From JAXGPX01 sp040766745 (GTDB taxonomy: Bacteria; Bacillota; Sulfobacillia; Fermentithermobacillales; Fermentithermobacillaceae), in assembly GCA_040766745.1 (NCBI GenBank), contig JAXGPX010000009.1:18041-82040 (forward strand): a DNA stretch of 64,000 nucleotides. The letters are read 5' to 3'. A program made the translations under genes and the position numbers. Positions 8,662 through 17,820 of the stretch are shown piece by piece (positions within the stretch are counted from its first letter, which is position 1; the number at the start of each line of letters is the position of its first letter). Under the pieces are notes generated by a model. The model was not told the origin of the DNA. It did not search any database and saw only the letters and a program-made list of their open reading frames with translations.

Positions 8662-9834
8662 TTGCATGGGGCTGACGATAACATGAAAAACGCCGGCTGT
8701 ACCCTGGCCCAACAAGAAGATGTGGTTAATCTGCGCCTGAATCTCATAGGCTTTGGTAATGTAGGCAGGGAACTTGCACGAATCTTGCTGCATAAGGGCC
8801 AGGAGTTTTGCGTTTCCCACAGGGCCGGCTTCAAAGTTACGGCTATTGCAACCGGCAGGCACGGGTGTATCGTGAACCACAACGGCCTAGACCTGGCAAG
8901 GGTACTTGATATTTTGGAGTCCGGTGAGCGATTGGACACTCTGGGCCCCCATGAGGGGCAAGATACCAGTCTGCAAACTGCATTGGACATTATAAGAGAT
9001 GCTCCAGGCGACATAATGGTGGAATTGACCCCGCTGAACCCTCACACAGGCCAACCTGCCATAAGCCACATAGAGGCAGCTTTGAGTGCCGGAAAGCACG
9101 TTGTTTCAGCCAACAAGGGCCCTATTGCATATGCATACTCAGAACTTGCATGTCTTGCAGCCCAGCGCGGCCTCAAGTTTCTTTTTGAATCAACTGTTAT
9201 GGATGGCACCCCCATCTTCAATATGTCCAAGTACTGCCTTAGGGGCACACCTATCCTTGGATTCAAAGGAATCTTGAACAGCACTACTAACTTTATCCTT
9301 GGAGAGATGGAAAAGGGCAGCGATTTCCATGATTCGGTTGCTAAGGCTCAGGAAATGGGGTTTGCCGAGGCGGATCCGTCTATGGACCTTGAGGGATGGG
9401 ATGCGGCTGTCAAGGTTGCTGTATTGAGCAATGTGCTTATGGGGATGCAGATTACCCCCAGGGATGTTGATAGAACAGGAATAACCGGTGTGACAAAAGC
9501 CCAAGTACAAGAGGCTTTGAAACAGGGCAAGCGGATTAAGTTGGTGGCTGAGGCAGGTTCCGTACTTGATTCCGGCAATCATAGTCCTAAGGCTTCTTCT
9601 CCCGGCGATCGTGAAAAGACGTTTTATGCCAGGGTTATGCCTGTAAACGTTGATGCTGCAAGCGTGTTTGGGCAGATAGACGGTACAACATCTTGTGTGT
9701 CGATTCGAACAGGGCTCATGGGAGACATAACCTTGATTGAGCATGCCCCTGAGTTGGCCCAGACTGCCTACGGAGTCCTAAATGACCTGCTTGAGATAGC
9801 CGCTTGCGTGCAAGGGGGACACTCTGCCCGGTAA
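8662..9834 (+). CDS. Homoserine dehydrogenase
   Basis: It reduces aspartate semialdehyde to homoserine with NAD(P)H, at the branch to threonine and methionine. The Rossmann motif GFGNVG is at residues 30-35 and VVSANKGP is the conserved lysine segment. GILNSTTNFIL and the DPSMDLEGWDAAVK block, with the catalytic Asp and Lys, follow. There is no C-terminal ACT domain, so allosteric control by threonine is not expected from this protein. A short Ser/Gly/Pro-rich insertion (SGNHSPKASSPGD) sits near residue 310. I chose TTG at 8662 because AAGGAATAGGGA precedes it; ATG at 8683 is a close alternative. No thrB or thrC is adjacent. Confidence 0.88.
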   Translation: MHGADDNMKNAGCTLAQQEDVVNLRLNLIGFGNVGRELARILLHKGQEFCVSHRAGFKVTAIATGRHGCIVNHNGLDLARVLDILESGERLDTLGPHEGQDTSLQTALDIIRDAPGDIMVELTPLNPHTGQPAISHIEAALSAGKHVVSANKGPIAYAYSELACLAAQRGLKFLFESTVMDGTPIFNMSKYCLRGTPILGFKGILNSTTNFILGEMEKGSDFHDSVAKAQEMGFAEADPSMDLEGWDAAVKVAVLSNVLMGMQITPRDVDRTGITGVTKAQVQEALKQGKRIKLVAEAGSVLDSGNHSPKASSPGDREKTFYARVMPVNVDAASVFGQIDGTTSCVSIRTGLMGDITLIEHAPELAQTAYGVLNDLLEIAACVQGGHSAR

Positions 9835-10057
9835 GGGGCATTATGACAGCCTCTCTTGTAAACCTAATTTTATACTGGTATTTGCCGTTTTCTCGTTGGG
9901 CGTTCGATATCGTCCCTCTACTGCAGTTTTTCAGATATAATTAACAAATAGGGCCTTGTACTTTTTTCGTAAAAGATATAACCGGTTCTGGAATTTTCCT
10001 GAAGCATAGAGTGGGTTTCCGGCAGCCGGCATTATAACACTAATGAGGGATTGAAAA

Positions 10058-11329
10058 TTGAGCTTTACAGACAACGCCAAAGCCAAGATCTCAAATGGAA
10101 TGGAAAGTAGCTTATCTGCCCCTTTGAAGGTTAGAACCGGCCTATCTGCCTTGTATTTCCTTACTTACCTTGGGCTTGGAGTATACTGGACTTACGGGAA
10201 CATATATTTCCGCGAATCCGGAGTATCAGTTGCAGAGATCGGAATCCTCAATGCCCTTTACTATGGCGTTGCTATTTTCGGACACCCCTTCTTCGGATAT
10301 GTGTATGACAAGTCGTCACATAAACACATCACTATAGGAGCAATTGCAGTACTGGCTGGGGCAACCGGCTTTTTGGTCCCTGCCCAGACAGGAGCCTTTG
10401 GCCGCGCTGCTGTATATTCCATGTTTGCCCTGTTTTCAACAACACTTATGCCTCTTATGGACGCAGGCACACTAATGTGGTGCAGTCAGAACAGGGTTCC
10501 TTTTCAATCAATAAGATTGTGGGGGACCTTCGGCTACCTGTTCTCATCTATTATAGGCGGTAGCATACTTGAAAGTGTTGACCTGGTATGGTCTTACTAC
10601 ATCCCTGTAATCGTCCTTTTTGTCATGTTTGTCTTGGTAATGTCATTCAACAAGATGCGCTGGCTTCCGTATAACAATGTATCAGGTTCTGTGTCTACTA
10701 CCCTGACCCTACAAGACGTGAAAGCCGTTGTCACCAGCAAGCCTTTTGTGCAGTTGCTGCTGATTTCTTTCTTTTTTCGAATTGCCTTCACTGGGCCTCT
10801 AAGCCTTTTTACTGTGTACCTGGACCACCGGGGTTTTAGTGCAAGCCAGATTGGCTATGTCATGATTATTGGCGGATTGAGCGAAGCCATAGTCTTACTC
10901 GGGAAGAAAGGGTTCTTTGACTATTTTTCAGGAGATTCGCTGCTGTCAATGGCCATAGTTCTCTCAGGGGTCAGGTGGTTCTTGACGATTGCTATCAAGA
11001 GTTACCCTTGGTTTTTGGCTCTTCAGTTGATCCAGGGTACTAACTTCATCCTCTTTTACCTGGTAGCAGTTGAAAAGACTAACCAGTTGTTTCCTCCTGA
11101 ACTTTCAGGTGTAGGCCAAACTGTCTTTGGCTCAGTGTTCTATGGCCTAGGACCGGTTATAGGTTCTCTGTTAGCAGGGGCAATGGTTGAGAGTATGGGA
11201 TATGATAGGTCTTTCTTGATTTTTGCTGCAATGTGTCTGATTGTAGGTTTGTTCCAGATGCTGTTGTCAAGAAAAGATAAAGTATCAGGTAATGTGATTC
11301 ACGATAAGGAATCGTCTGTTTCAGTGTAG
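10058..11329 (+). CDS. MFS transporter (MFS_1-like)
   Basis: A 423-residue membrane protein with about twelve hydrophobic segments, similar in layout to LacY/nucleoside-permease-like members of the major facilitator superfamily. Visible blocks are GILNALYYGVAIFGHPFFGYVYD after helix 2 and SIRLWGTFGYLFSSIIGG in helix 5. The latter is typical of the PF12832-type group. The start is TTG, with GAGGGATTG just upstream. It is transcribed alone between homoserine dehydrogenase and a DUF554 gene. The substrate is unknown. Confidence 0.8.
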   Translation: MSFTDNAKAKISNGMESSLSAPLKVRTGLSALYFLTYLGLGVYWTYGNIYFRESGVSVAEIGILNALYYGVAIFGHPFFGYVYDKSSHKHITIGAIAVLAGATGFLVPAQTGAFGRAAVYSMFALFSTTLMPLMDAGTLMWCSQNRVPFQSIRLWGTFGYLFSSIIGGSILESVDLVWSYYIPVIVLFVMFVLVMSFNKMRWLPYNNVSGSVSTTLTLQDVKAVVTSKPFVQLLLISFFFRIAFTGPLSLFTVYLDHRGFSASQIGYVMIIGGLSEAIVLLGKKGFFDYFSGDSLLSMAIVLSGVRWFLTIAIKSYPWFLALQLIQGTNFILFYLVAVEKTNQLFPPELSGVGQTVFGSVFYGLGPVIGSLLAGAMVESMGYDRSFLIFAAMCLIVGLFQMLLSRKDKVSGNVIHDKESSVSV

Positions 11330-11423
11330 AATCAACTCAGTGCCGTTTATGCGTTACCGGCCGGTTTCCTGCCGGAGAGATTGGGTTAGGGATATCACAG
11401 GCTAAGAAAACACGAAAGGGCGA

Positions 11424-12158
11424 ATGGCCTTGAAGGGTACGTTGATAAACACCGTAGCAATACTTGCAGGAACTCTAATAGGCTTGTTGGTCGGCAACAG
11501 GTATCCTGAAAAGATGAAACAGACTGTTATGAGCGGATTGGGCCTTGTGACAAGCATTATTGGGATCAAGATGGCCCTTCAGTCCGAAAATATTCTCTTC
11601 CCGCTGGCAGGGATTGCACTTGGTGGAATCACTGGAGAACTGCTTGATCTGGACCTTTGGATTAACCGGCTTGGAGATTCACTGGAGAAAATGTTCACCA
11701 AGGCCGGCCGTGGTAGCAGCGGCAATTCAGCGTCAGCGCCAACCCAGGGGTCATTTGCCAGAGGGTTTGTTGCAGCCACGTTGCTGTTTTGCATTGGGCC
11801 AATGGCCATTATCGGCGGTATACAGGATGGCCTTACAGGGGATTTCAGCACTCTCGCTGCCAAAGCCACTATTGACGGGTTTACCTCGATTGCATTTGCT
11901 TCTTCTTTAGGGCCTGGAGTTGCTTTTTCAGCACTGCCTGTGTTCATCTATCAGGGAGCCATTTCCCTGGGAGCAGGATTCTTTAACCGGATTTTGAGCG
12001 CAGAGATGATATTGGAAATGACTTCTGCAGGCGGCTTGCTGCTGTTTGCTATAGGCCTTGGACTTCTGGAAGTTAAGAAAATCAGGGTAGCCAACCTTCT
12101 ACCTGCCATATTCCTGACCCCGGCTATATGTTACATAGCTGCTTTGATTGGCATGTAG
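11424..12158 (+). CDS. DUF554 (YqgA-like) membrane protein
   Basis: A 244-residue integral membrane protein with six or seven hydrophobic segments and the hallmark N-terminus GTLINTVAILAGTLIG. The ALGGITGELLDLD segment and the CIGPMAIIGGIQDGL and KATIDGFTSIAFASSLG blocks identify DUF554. The molecular function of the family is not established; a transport role has been suggested for relatives. A hydrophilic Ser/Ala/Gly-rich loop of about 25 residues (near residues 95-112) separates the halves. It follows the MFS gene by 94 bases and may share its transcript. Confidence 0.85.
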   Translation: MALKGTLINTVAILAGTLIGLLVGNRYPEKMKQTVMSGLGLVTSIIGIKMALQSENILFPLAGIALGGITGELLDLDLWINRLGDSLEKMFTKAGRGSSGNSASAPTQGSFARGFVAATLLFCIGPMAIIGGIQDGLTGDFSTLAAKATIDGFTSIAFASSLGPGVAFSALPVFIYQGAISLGAGFFNRILSAEMILEMTSAGGLLLFAIGLGLLEVKKIRVANLLPAIFLTPAICYIAALIGM

Positions 12159-12461
12159 GCCGATTCCTGTTGACAGATTTCGCGCCACGGTGATAGACTG
12201 CCTTGAATCCATTGAATTCCTCATATTACTTTGAAAGGAAGTGTTTTTCATGGCAAGGGCACATATCTCAGCAACCAATAGAATTCAGGTGGCTGAAAGA
12301 TAGGAAACCACCGTTAAATGAAAAGACCTGTTTAGGCCTTCAGTTTTTGCTTCACCTCCTATGCTCTGCTTCAGCCCCTCTGGTTCTTTTGGATTGCCAT
12401 ACTTAGCTTCGTGCAGGTAAGCATATCCCGATAGGAACATCCAAGGAGGGAAGACTCCAGT
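12159..12461. other. Intergenic gap, no feature recognised
   Basis: No convincing gene was seen here. A frame open from 12203 to 12406 lacks a ribosome binding site and family-like composition. The end of the gap holds CCAAGGAGGG at about 12440, which serves the ABC ATPase gene. Confidence 0.5.
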
Positions 12462-13328
12462 ATGTCTTCTACAAGAGAATCTGTTATTTCCATTGTGAAT
12501 CTAAAGAGGCATTTCAAGGTCAGAATCGAAGGCGATACTTTCAGCGAAAGATTCAGCAGTTTCTTTCATCCATCATATAGAACAGTTAAGGCGCTGGATG
12601 GTATAGGTTTCAGCGTCTACAGGGGCGAATCTATTGGATACATCGGGCTTAACGGGGCAGGCAAATCTACTACCATAAAACTGCTTTGCGGGGTTTTGGT
12701 CCCTACAGCAGGGGAAATCCGGGTGTTTGGCAGGGAACCTCACCGGAACCGGACTTTGAACGCCGGGCGAATCGGGTTAATGATGGGCCAGAGAACCCAG
12801 CTTTTGTGGGACCTGCCGGTAAAGGAGAGTTTTCTGCTTCTGGGAAAGATCTACGCGCTAAATCCTGCTGAGTTCAAATCAAACTTGGAAATGCTTGTTG
12901 AAGCGCTTGATATTGCCGGGTTATGGGATACTCCCGCAAGGGTGCTGTCTTTGGGCCAGAGAATGCGGTGTGACCTTGCTTTAACTTTCATCCATAATCC
13001 TGAGATTGTCTTTCTCGATGAACCAACAATAGGGCTTGATGTCTTTGCCAGAGACAGGATACGGCAATTCCTCAACATCATGAGGAGCCGCGGCACCACT
13101 GTGTTTTTGGCCAGTCACGATCTTGACGACTTGGACGCCGTTACAGACAGGGTGATTTTACTTCATAAGGGGCAGATAGTGTTTGACGGGCCTAAGGAGC
13201 AGCTGGAAGCAAGCCTGAATGACAGGATTATGCCCGGGCCCGTTCAAGATACGGCTGTGGGGCCTACACAGAAGATGACTCTTGAAGAGATGGTCAAGCA
13301 ATTCTACGGAAGCGGTGGCTTGTCATGA
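12462..13328 (+). CDS. ABC transporter ATP-binding protein (ABC-2 exporter)
   Basis: The ATPase subunit of a three-gene exporter. The Walker A motif GLNGAGKS is at residues 62-69, the signature LSLGQ at 162-166, Walker B IVFLDE at 182-187, and the switch histidine lies in FLASHD near 217. The long N-terminal stretch before the Walker A and the EEMVKQFY tail are typical of the ATPases that pair with ABC2_membrane_6 (DUF990) permeases. Its stop overlaps the start of the next gene (ATGA), so the three genes are translationally coupled. Exported substrate unknown. Confidence 0.92.
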   Translation: MSSTRESVISIVNLKRHFKVRIEGDTFSERFSSFFHPSYRTVKALDGIGFSVYRGESIGYIGLNGAGKSTTIKLLCGVLVPTAGEIRVFGREPHRNRTLNAGRIGLMMGQRTQLLWDLPVKESFLLLGKIYALNPAEFKSNLEMLVEALDIAGLWDTPARVLSLGQRMRCDLALTFIHNPEIVFLDEPTIGLDVFARDRIRQFLNIMRSRGTTVFLASHDLDDLDAVTDRVILLHKGQIVFDGPKEQLEASLNDRIMPGPVQDTAVGPTQKMTLEEMVKQFYGSGGLS

Positions 13329-14128
13329 AATACCTGTCCTACATGCGAATTGAGTTTCTAAAGAACTTCCAGTATAGAACAAACTACTGGGCGACCATTG
13401 CCAACAGCATTATTGCCATCTTGATTCAACAGGCCCTTTGGACAGCTGTCTACAGGGCAAGCCCAGGGTCTTCCCCTGCCGGAGGTCAGATTGCCGGCAT
13501 AGGCCTGAGCACCATGCTAACCTATGCATTGGTTGGCAGGGTTGTCTCAGGGTTTCTCACTATACGCGAAGGTGCAAACTTTGGCCCAAGAGTACGGACA
13601 GGGGCCATTATCCACGATTTAGTCAAGCCTGTAGACCTTCATGTCCAGAGCTTCTTTCAAAATCTGGGGAGCGCCTTGTTCCGTCTGCTTGCAGTGGGCG
13701 GCCCGCTGTTCGCTATCATGGTGTTCCTAGGCTGGATTGAGGTTCCTCCTTGGAAAACCGTGGCGTTGTTTGCATTGTCTCTGTTTGCAGGACACGTTAC
13801 GTTATTTGCCACGGTATTTGCCAGTAACCTGGCCAGTTTCCGTACAAAGACAGGGGTTGGCATAGACCATGTCTATACAATAGTGCTGCTTTTGTCAGGG
13901 GATCTTGTACCTGTTGACTTTTTCCCCACATGGCTTCAGGCAGTTTCCCGGTTCCTTCCTTTTCGGAGTGTCCATTATGTTCCTGTGGCTATCTGGAGCG
14001 GGATTATTGCACCAGGGCAAGTTATGGAGTCTTTTGTGGTTCAGGTGTTTTGGACAGCAAGTATGATTTTAATCTCAAGAATCGTTTGGGCACGATCCAT
14101 CAAGCATCTAACAATCCAGGGAGGTTGA
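13325..14128 (+). CDS. ABC-2 family permease (DUF990-like), first subunit
   Basis: A 267-residue membrane protein with six hydrophobic segments. The start KYLSYMRIEFLKNFQYRTNYW and the DLVKPVDLHVQSFFQ loop match the ABC2_membrane_6 family that forms exporters with the upstream ATPase. Its ATG overlaps the ATPase stop and its end lies four bases before the second permease, so an ATPase/permease/permease heterotrimeric unit is encoded. The role is inferred from the arrangement. Confidence 0.85.
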   Translation: MKYLSYMRIEFLKNFQYRTNYWATIANSIIAILIQQALWTAVYRASPGSSPAGGQIAGIGLSTMLTYALVGRVVSGFLTIREGANFGPRVRTGAIIHDLVKPVDLHVQSFFQNLGSALFRLLAVGGPLFAIMVFLGWIEVPPWKTVALFALSLFAGHVTLFATVFASNLASFRTKTGVGIDHVYTIVLLLSGDLVPVDFFPTWLQAVSRFLPFRSVHYVPVAIWSGIIAPGQVMESFVVQVFWTASMILISRIVWARSIKHLTIQGG

Positions 14129-14132
14129 AGGT

Positions 14133-14930
14133 ATGAAATCTGTGTTCCGGCACGTTGGTGCTTACTTTTGGTATCTAAGGGCAAATTGGCTGAGCCTCAT
14201 GGCTTATCCTGTGCCGTTTGTTGTTGTCAACCTTGCCGGGCTTCTGTACTCCCTTGTTTCAGCAGCAGCTGTATGGATCATTTTCTCAAAAGTCAGAGCA
14301 ATAGGAGGTTGGAGTTTTCCTCAAGTGCTCTTGATTTATGGGTTTAGCATACTGTCGAGGTCGCTATTTCACTTGTTTTGTGTCAACATTGTGACTTTGA
14401 GCGGAATGATCAGAAATGGCGACATAGACAGAATTCTGGTTCGGCCGCTAAATCCTCTGTTCCAGGTCATAGCTGATTACCTTGACAATGACGATTACGG
14501 AGAATTTGGCGCCGGTTGTTACTTGATCTGGGTTTCTCTTGGAATGCTTGGTATGAGGACTGTATCTAATGTGGCCTGGGCTGTTATTGCTGCAATATCC
14601 GGCGGCATTATTTATACCTCAGTGCATCTCATCGCCAACACCATGTCGTTTTTCACCATTGAAAACCGTGCCATAACAGTGCTTGCCTGGGTGCTAGACG
14701 GTTTTACCAGGTATCCCCTGGATATATACGGACGTGGCATTAGATCCTTACTTACATGGGTAATACCATTTGGCTTTGTCAGTTTCTATCCGGCGCAGGC
14801 AATCTTGCAGGCCAGCCGGCCTCTGGCCCTGGCAGGGAAGTTGACACCTGCAGTAGCGTTATTGTTTTCCAGTGTTGCCTACGGTATCTGGAAATGGGGC
14901 CTGAACAACTACCAGGGTGTAGGGAACTGA
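14133..14930 (+). CDS. ABC-2 family permease (DUF990-like), second subunit
   Basis: A 265-residue membrane protein with about six hydrophobic segments. It carries the family-typical GDIDRILVRPLNPLFQVIAD loop and the PLDIYGRGIRSLLTWVIPFGFVSFYPAQ block near the C-terminus. GGAGGTTGAAGGT precedes the ATG. It is the last gene of the exporter operon; nothing beyond it on the same strand is coding for about 390 bases. Confidence 0.87.
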   Translation: MKSVFRHVGAYFWYLRANWLSLMAYPVPFVVVNLAGLLYSLVSAAAVWIIFSKVRAIGGWSFPQVLLIYGFSILSRSLFHLFCVNIVTLSGMIRNGDIDRILVRPLNPLFQVIADYLDNDDYGEFGAGCYLIWVSLGMLGMRTVSNVAWAVIAAISGGIIYTSVHLIANTMSFFTIENRAITVLAWVLDGFTRYPLDIYGRGIRSLLTWVIPFGFVSFYPAQAILQASRPLALAGKLTPAVALLFSSVAYGIWKWGLNNYQGVGN

Positions 14931-15321
14931 ACGCCGGTTTGTGTTGTTTCGGGTGGAATGAGGCCGGCCAGGCAATGATCGTGGTTTGGAACTAAATCCA
15001 AGCTACGCAGGGCTTATGATGTGGTGGCACTGGGTTTCCTTGAAGATTGTGCTATAATGCACTATTATAAATGGGTAAGGCAATGTTAGGTTAGGTTGGG
15101 TTTGATACCCTTGTGTTAGGTGCCTGCGTTCTCCTGTAAGTCTGGCAGTGGCACAGCATTATCGGAAGGAGGGATTGATGCCGTAGCCGTGAGAATTCCA
15201 TTTAAGGGTCACATTCTGTTTGATGGCAGAAGTGTTAGCCTTGAGTAGCCCGGACAACAAAAGGAGTAATCAACGCACTAAATTTGAACTACCAGTACGA
15301 ATACTAGGAGGAAAAACACAC
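14931..15321 (+). promoter_or_regulatory. Leader region of the flavoprotein gene with a possible -10 box
   Basis: A TATAAT at 15053-15058 has no good -35 partner at the usual distance. The rest contains several purine-rich AGGAGG-like sites followed only by very short frames (for example an ATG-CCG-TAG near 15178). No known riboswitch was recognised. Confidence 0.3.
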
Positions 15322-16752
15322 ATGAAGTCACGCAGCAAGGTTACAGCAGTTCTCATTGCTATTGCCCTGTTTGCTACCGGAACCTTTTTGACAGGTTGCA
15401 AAAAAGGTGAGCAGACAGACATCGTCGTAATAGGAGGCGGCGGTGCAGGCCTATCTGCAGCAGTTACCGCAGCCGAAAATGGTGCCAAAGTTGTTCTGGT
15501 TGAGAAAATGCCCATGCTCGGAGGCAACACTCTTAGAGCCCAAACCGGTTTCAACGCAGCCGGAACCAAATACCAGGCTGACGCCGGCATAACTGACTCG
15601 CCAGATATCCACTACCAAGACACAATGAAGGGCGGAAAAGACAAGAACGATCCCGCTTTGGTAAAGACCCTAACCGAAAATGCAAAGGACTCACTGGAAT
15701 GGCTCAATGGTTTGGGAGCAAGCTTGACCAAGATGCAGCTTCTTGGTGGAGCCACCAACGCCAGAACCCACGCTCCAACTGAAGGCGGTTACGCAGGCCC
15801 GGTCATGATTGAGGTCATGGAGAAGGCTGCCAGGGAAAAGGGAGTACAGATTCTGCTGGAGACCAGAGCCACTGAGATTCTTGTTGACAAAGATGGAAAG
15901 GTTACTGGAGTAAAGGCAACAGACAAAGACGGAAAAGAAATCGAGTTGAACTCAAAGGCAGTAGTTATTGCTACCGGAGGATTCGGAGCCAATAACGAGA
16001 TGGTTGCCAAGTATAATCCCAAATTGGCCGGGTTTGACACCACTAACCACAAGGGTGCAACCGGTGACGGAATTGTCATGGCAGAAGCCATTGGCGCTGC
16101 ACTGAGAGACATGGAATATATTCAGATTCACCCCACAGTAGTTCCGGGAAAGGGAGTTCTTATTGCTGAAGGCATGCGTGGCCAGGGAGCTATCCTTGTT
16201 AATAGCCAGGGTGAGCGGTTTGTGCAGGAACTCAAAACCAGGGACCTGGTATCTGAAGCTACCCTTGAGCAGGAAGGCAAGTACGCTTTCGTATTGTTCG
16301 ACCAGGCTATTCGTGATACTGCTCAGTTGGTCGAAGCACCTGAACAGCAGAGCTCACTGGTTTCAGGCGATACACTGGAAGAACTTGCTGAGAAGATTGG
16401 CGTTCCCGCAGAGGCCCTTGTTGAGACCGTTACAAAGTACAATACTTATGTTGAAGCAGGCGAGGATCCGGATTTCGGCCGCGTAAAGATGCCTGCCAAG
16501 ATCGAAGTAGGCCCCTTCTGGGCTGTTAAGGTCACTCCTGCAATCCACCATACCATGGCCGGCGTTGCAATCAACAGCAAGGCTCAGGTGCTGGATACAG
16601 ACGGAAATGCTATTCCTGGCCTTTATGCAGCAGGTGAGGTTACCGGTGGAGTCCACGGTGCCAACAGGCTTGGCGGAAATGCCCTTTGCGATATTATCGT
16701 ATTTGGCCGGATAGCAGGTAAAGAATCGGCTTCCTTTGCAACAGCAAAGTAA
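15322..16752 (+). CDS. Flavocytochrome c / fumarate-reductase-like flavoprotein, lipoprotein
   Basis: A 476-residue exported flavoprotein. Residues 1-26 form a lipoprotein signal with lipobox LTGC (Cys26). An FAD-binding GGGGAG motif near residues 38-43 follows, then the NTLRAQTGFNAAG block, the EGMRGQGA segment with the likely catalytic arginine, and the C-terminal VHGANRLGGNALCD FAD loop. It resembles the flavoprotein domain of fumarate, urocanate or related 2-enoate reductases. No heme-binding CxxCH and no covalent-FMN domain is present, so its electron donor must be separate. The ATG at 15322 has AGGAGG ten bases upstream and gives a clean signal peptide; longer starts do not. Substrate unknown. 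Confidence 0.88.
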   Translation: MKSRSKVTAVLIAIALFATGTFLTGCKKGEQTDIVVIGGGGAGLSAAVTAAENGAKVVLVEKMPMLGGNTLRAQTGFNAAGTKYQADAGITDSPDIHYQDTMKGGKDKNDPALVKTLTENAKDSLEWLNGLGASLTKMQLLGGATNARTHAPTEGGYAGPVMIEVMEKAAREKGVQILLETRATEILVDKDGKVTGVKATDKDGKEIELNSKAVVIATGGFGANNEMVAKYNPKLAGFDTTNHKGATGDGIVMAEAIGAALRDMEYIQIHPTVVPGKGVLIAEGMRGQGAILVNSQGERFVQELKTRDLVSEATLEQEGKYAFVLFDQAIRDTAQLVEAPEQQSSLVSGDTLEELAEKIGVPAEALVETVTKYNTYVEAGEDPDFGRVKMPAKIEVGPFWAVKVTPAIHHTMAGVAINSKAQVLDTDGNAIPGLYAAGEVTGGVHGANRLGGNALCDIIVFGRIAGKESASFATAK

Positions 16753-16834
16753 ACCGAAATCAAATCATTTAGAGAATGCATGAGGTGTGCAGGGAAGATA
16801 CTGCGCGCCAAGTTTGTGTGATTCTATGTAATAG

Positions 16835-16860
16835 AGAGCCGGAGAAGTCCGGCTCTTTTG
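16835..16860 (+). terminator. Rho-independent terminator of the flavoprotein gene
   Basis: The stem AGAGCCGGA / TCCGGCTCT (9 bp, GAAG loop) is followed by TTTTG. A partial copy of the 3' arm with its downstream TTGTTGTTATGG context recurs about 70 bases further on. Confidence 0.85.
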
Positions 16861-17062
16861 TTTCTCTTGTTGTTATGGCTGATTGCCCTAGTTTCTAGCA
16901 TAGTGCAAATTCAAGTCCGGCTCTATCTATTGTTGTTATGGGCCAAGGTTGAGTGTTGCCTGCACTGTAAAGGCCACGCCTTATAAAGGCCTCCCAGTTT
17001 CGCCTTTTGCAGCATTGCTTTGGGCAACGCTTGTACTTGCGGCGCGCGGATTAGTGAGGGGG

Positions 17063-17488
17063 TTAGTCCTTTGCCAGCCGAATCACTACCTCGTTAGGCA
17101 GACACACGATTATCTGACCTGGATTGGATATCCACCCTGTGTTCATGCAAATATGGTTTTCACACGGCGAGCTTAGGACATGTACTTTCCCTTGCTTGAT
17201 TTCCACTGTCGTGGTTCCTAATACTCCTTCAACCGAAATGGTCCCGTCTGGAATCTCATCAAAGGGCTTGCTAATTACATTTTGGCCTTTTGCCTGTATT
17301 ATCAGCATAACAGGGCCCTCTCGGAACAGGCCTGCCGAGTAGACAAGGCTTCCTATGATCGCTACAGCCAGAATTGCTGAGAGTATGATAATCAGGCGTA
17401 CCTTTTTGCCGCGTTCCTTGCTGCTGCCGGGACTTCCGCTGTCGCAACCAAGGGCTTGCCTGGACTTTTTGCTTGCTGCATGGCTCAT
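17063..17488 (-). CDS. NusG domain II-containing membrane-anchored protein
   Basis: A 141-residue protein with a basic N-terminus, one membrane segment (about residues 30-50) and an exposed NusG_II domain. The C-terminal block SPCENHICMNTGWI...PGQIIVCLPN with its cysteines is diagnostic. In other Firmicutes such proteins sit beside FMN-binding or ApbE-type genes of electron-transfer systems. Here the nearest gene is the flavocytochrome-c-like lipoprotein, in convergent orientation, so a link is possible but not shown. The start ATG lies two codons after an in-frame stop; AAGGAG is about 14 bases upstream, farther than ideal. Confidence 0.82.
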   Translation of the reverse strand: MSHAASKKSRQALGCDSGSPGSSKERGKKVRLIIILSAILAVAIIGSLVYSAGLFREGPVMLIIQAKGQNVISKPFDEIPDGTISVEGVLGTTTVEIKQGKVHVLSSPCENHICMNTGWISNPGQIIVCLPNEVVIRLAKD

Positions 17489-17820
17489 TGCTTAATTCAT
17501 TGCTCCTTCTTGTATTTTCCAACGCCTTCTTTGTACCTTGCATTGTCTGCACTGCTTGGACATACTTTGGCTCAATGTAAGTATAGGGCTTTGGCCATGG
17601 CAAGTAAATGCCATGAGGATTGATGGCGCCTAGCTTCTTTTTCACCTGCAAAAACCCACAAATAGTGTATTCATGCTGTCGAGAACATTCCCAAGCAATA
17701 TGTCCTTAGGGGAAACCATTTCAAAAAAGGAAATTGCCACCACTTGGAGAACATTGAATTAGACTGTATGGATTTGGCTGGGTATGGGCTTGTCCGCAAT
17801 CAAGAAGAGGGTGAGATCTG
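17489..17820. other. Intergenic gap, no confident feature
   Basis: A minus-strand frame starting near 17651 encodes about 50 plausible-looking residues but then runs in the wrong frame through the NusG-II gene, and it has no ribosome binding site. I see no other gene, RNA or strong repeat. Confidence 0.4.

Noticed and set aside
12203..12406. 67-residue frame before the ABC exporter
   Set aside because: No ribosome binding site, irregular composition, and no similarity I recognise.
17271..17651. 126-residue minus-strand frame overlapping the NusG-II gene
   Set aside because: The first 50 residues look plausible, but the rest is the shifted frame of a conserved gene and no ribosome binding site precedes it.
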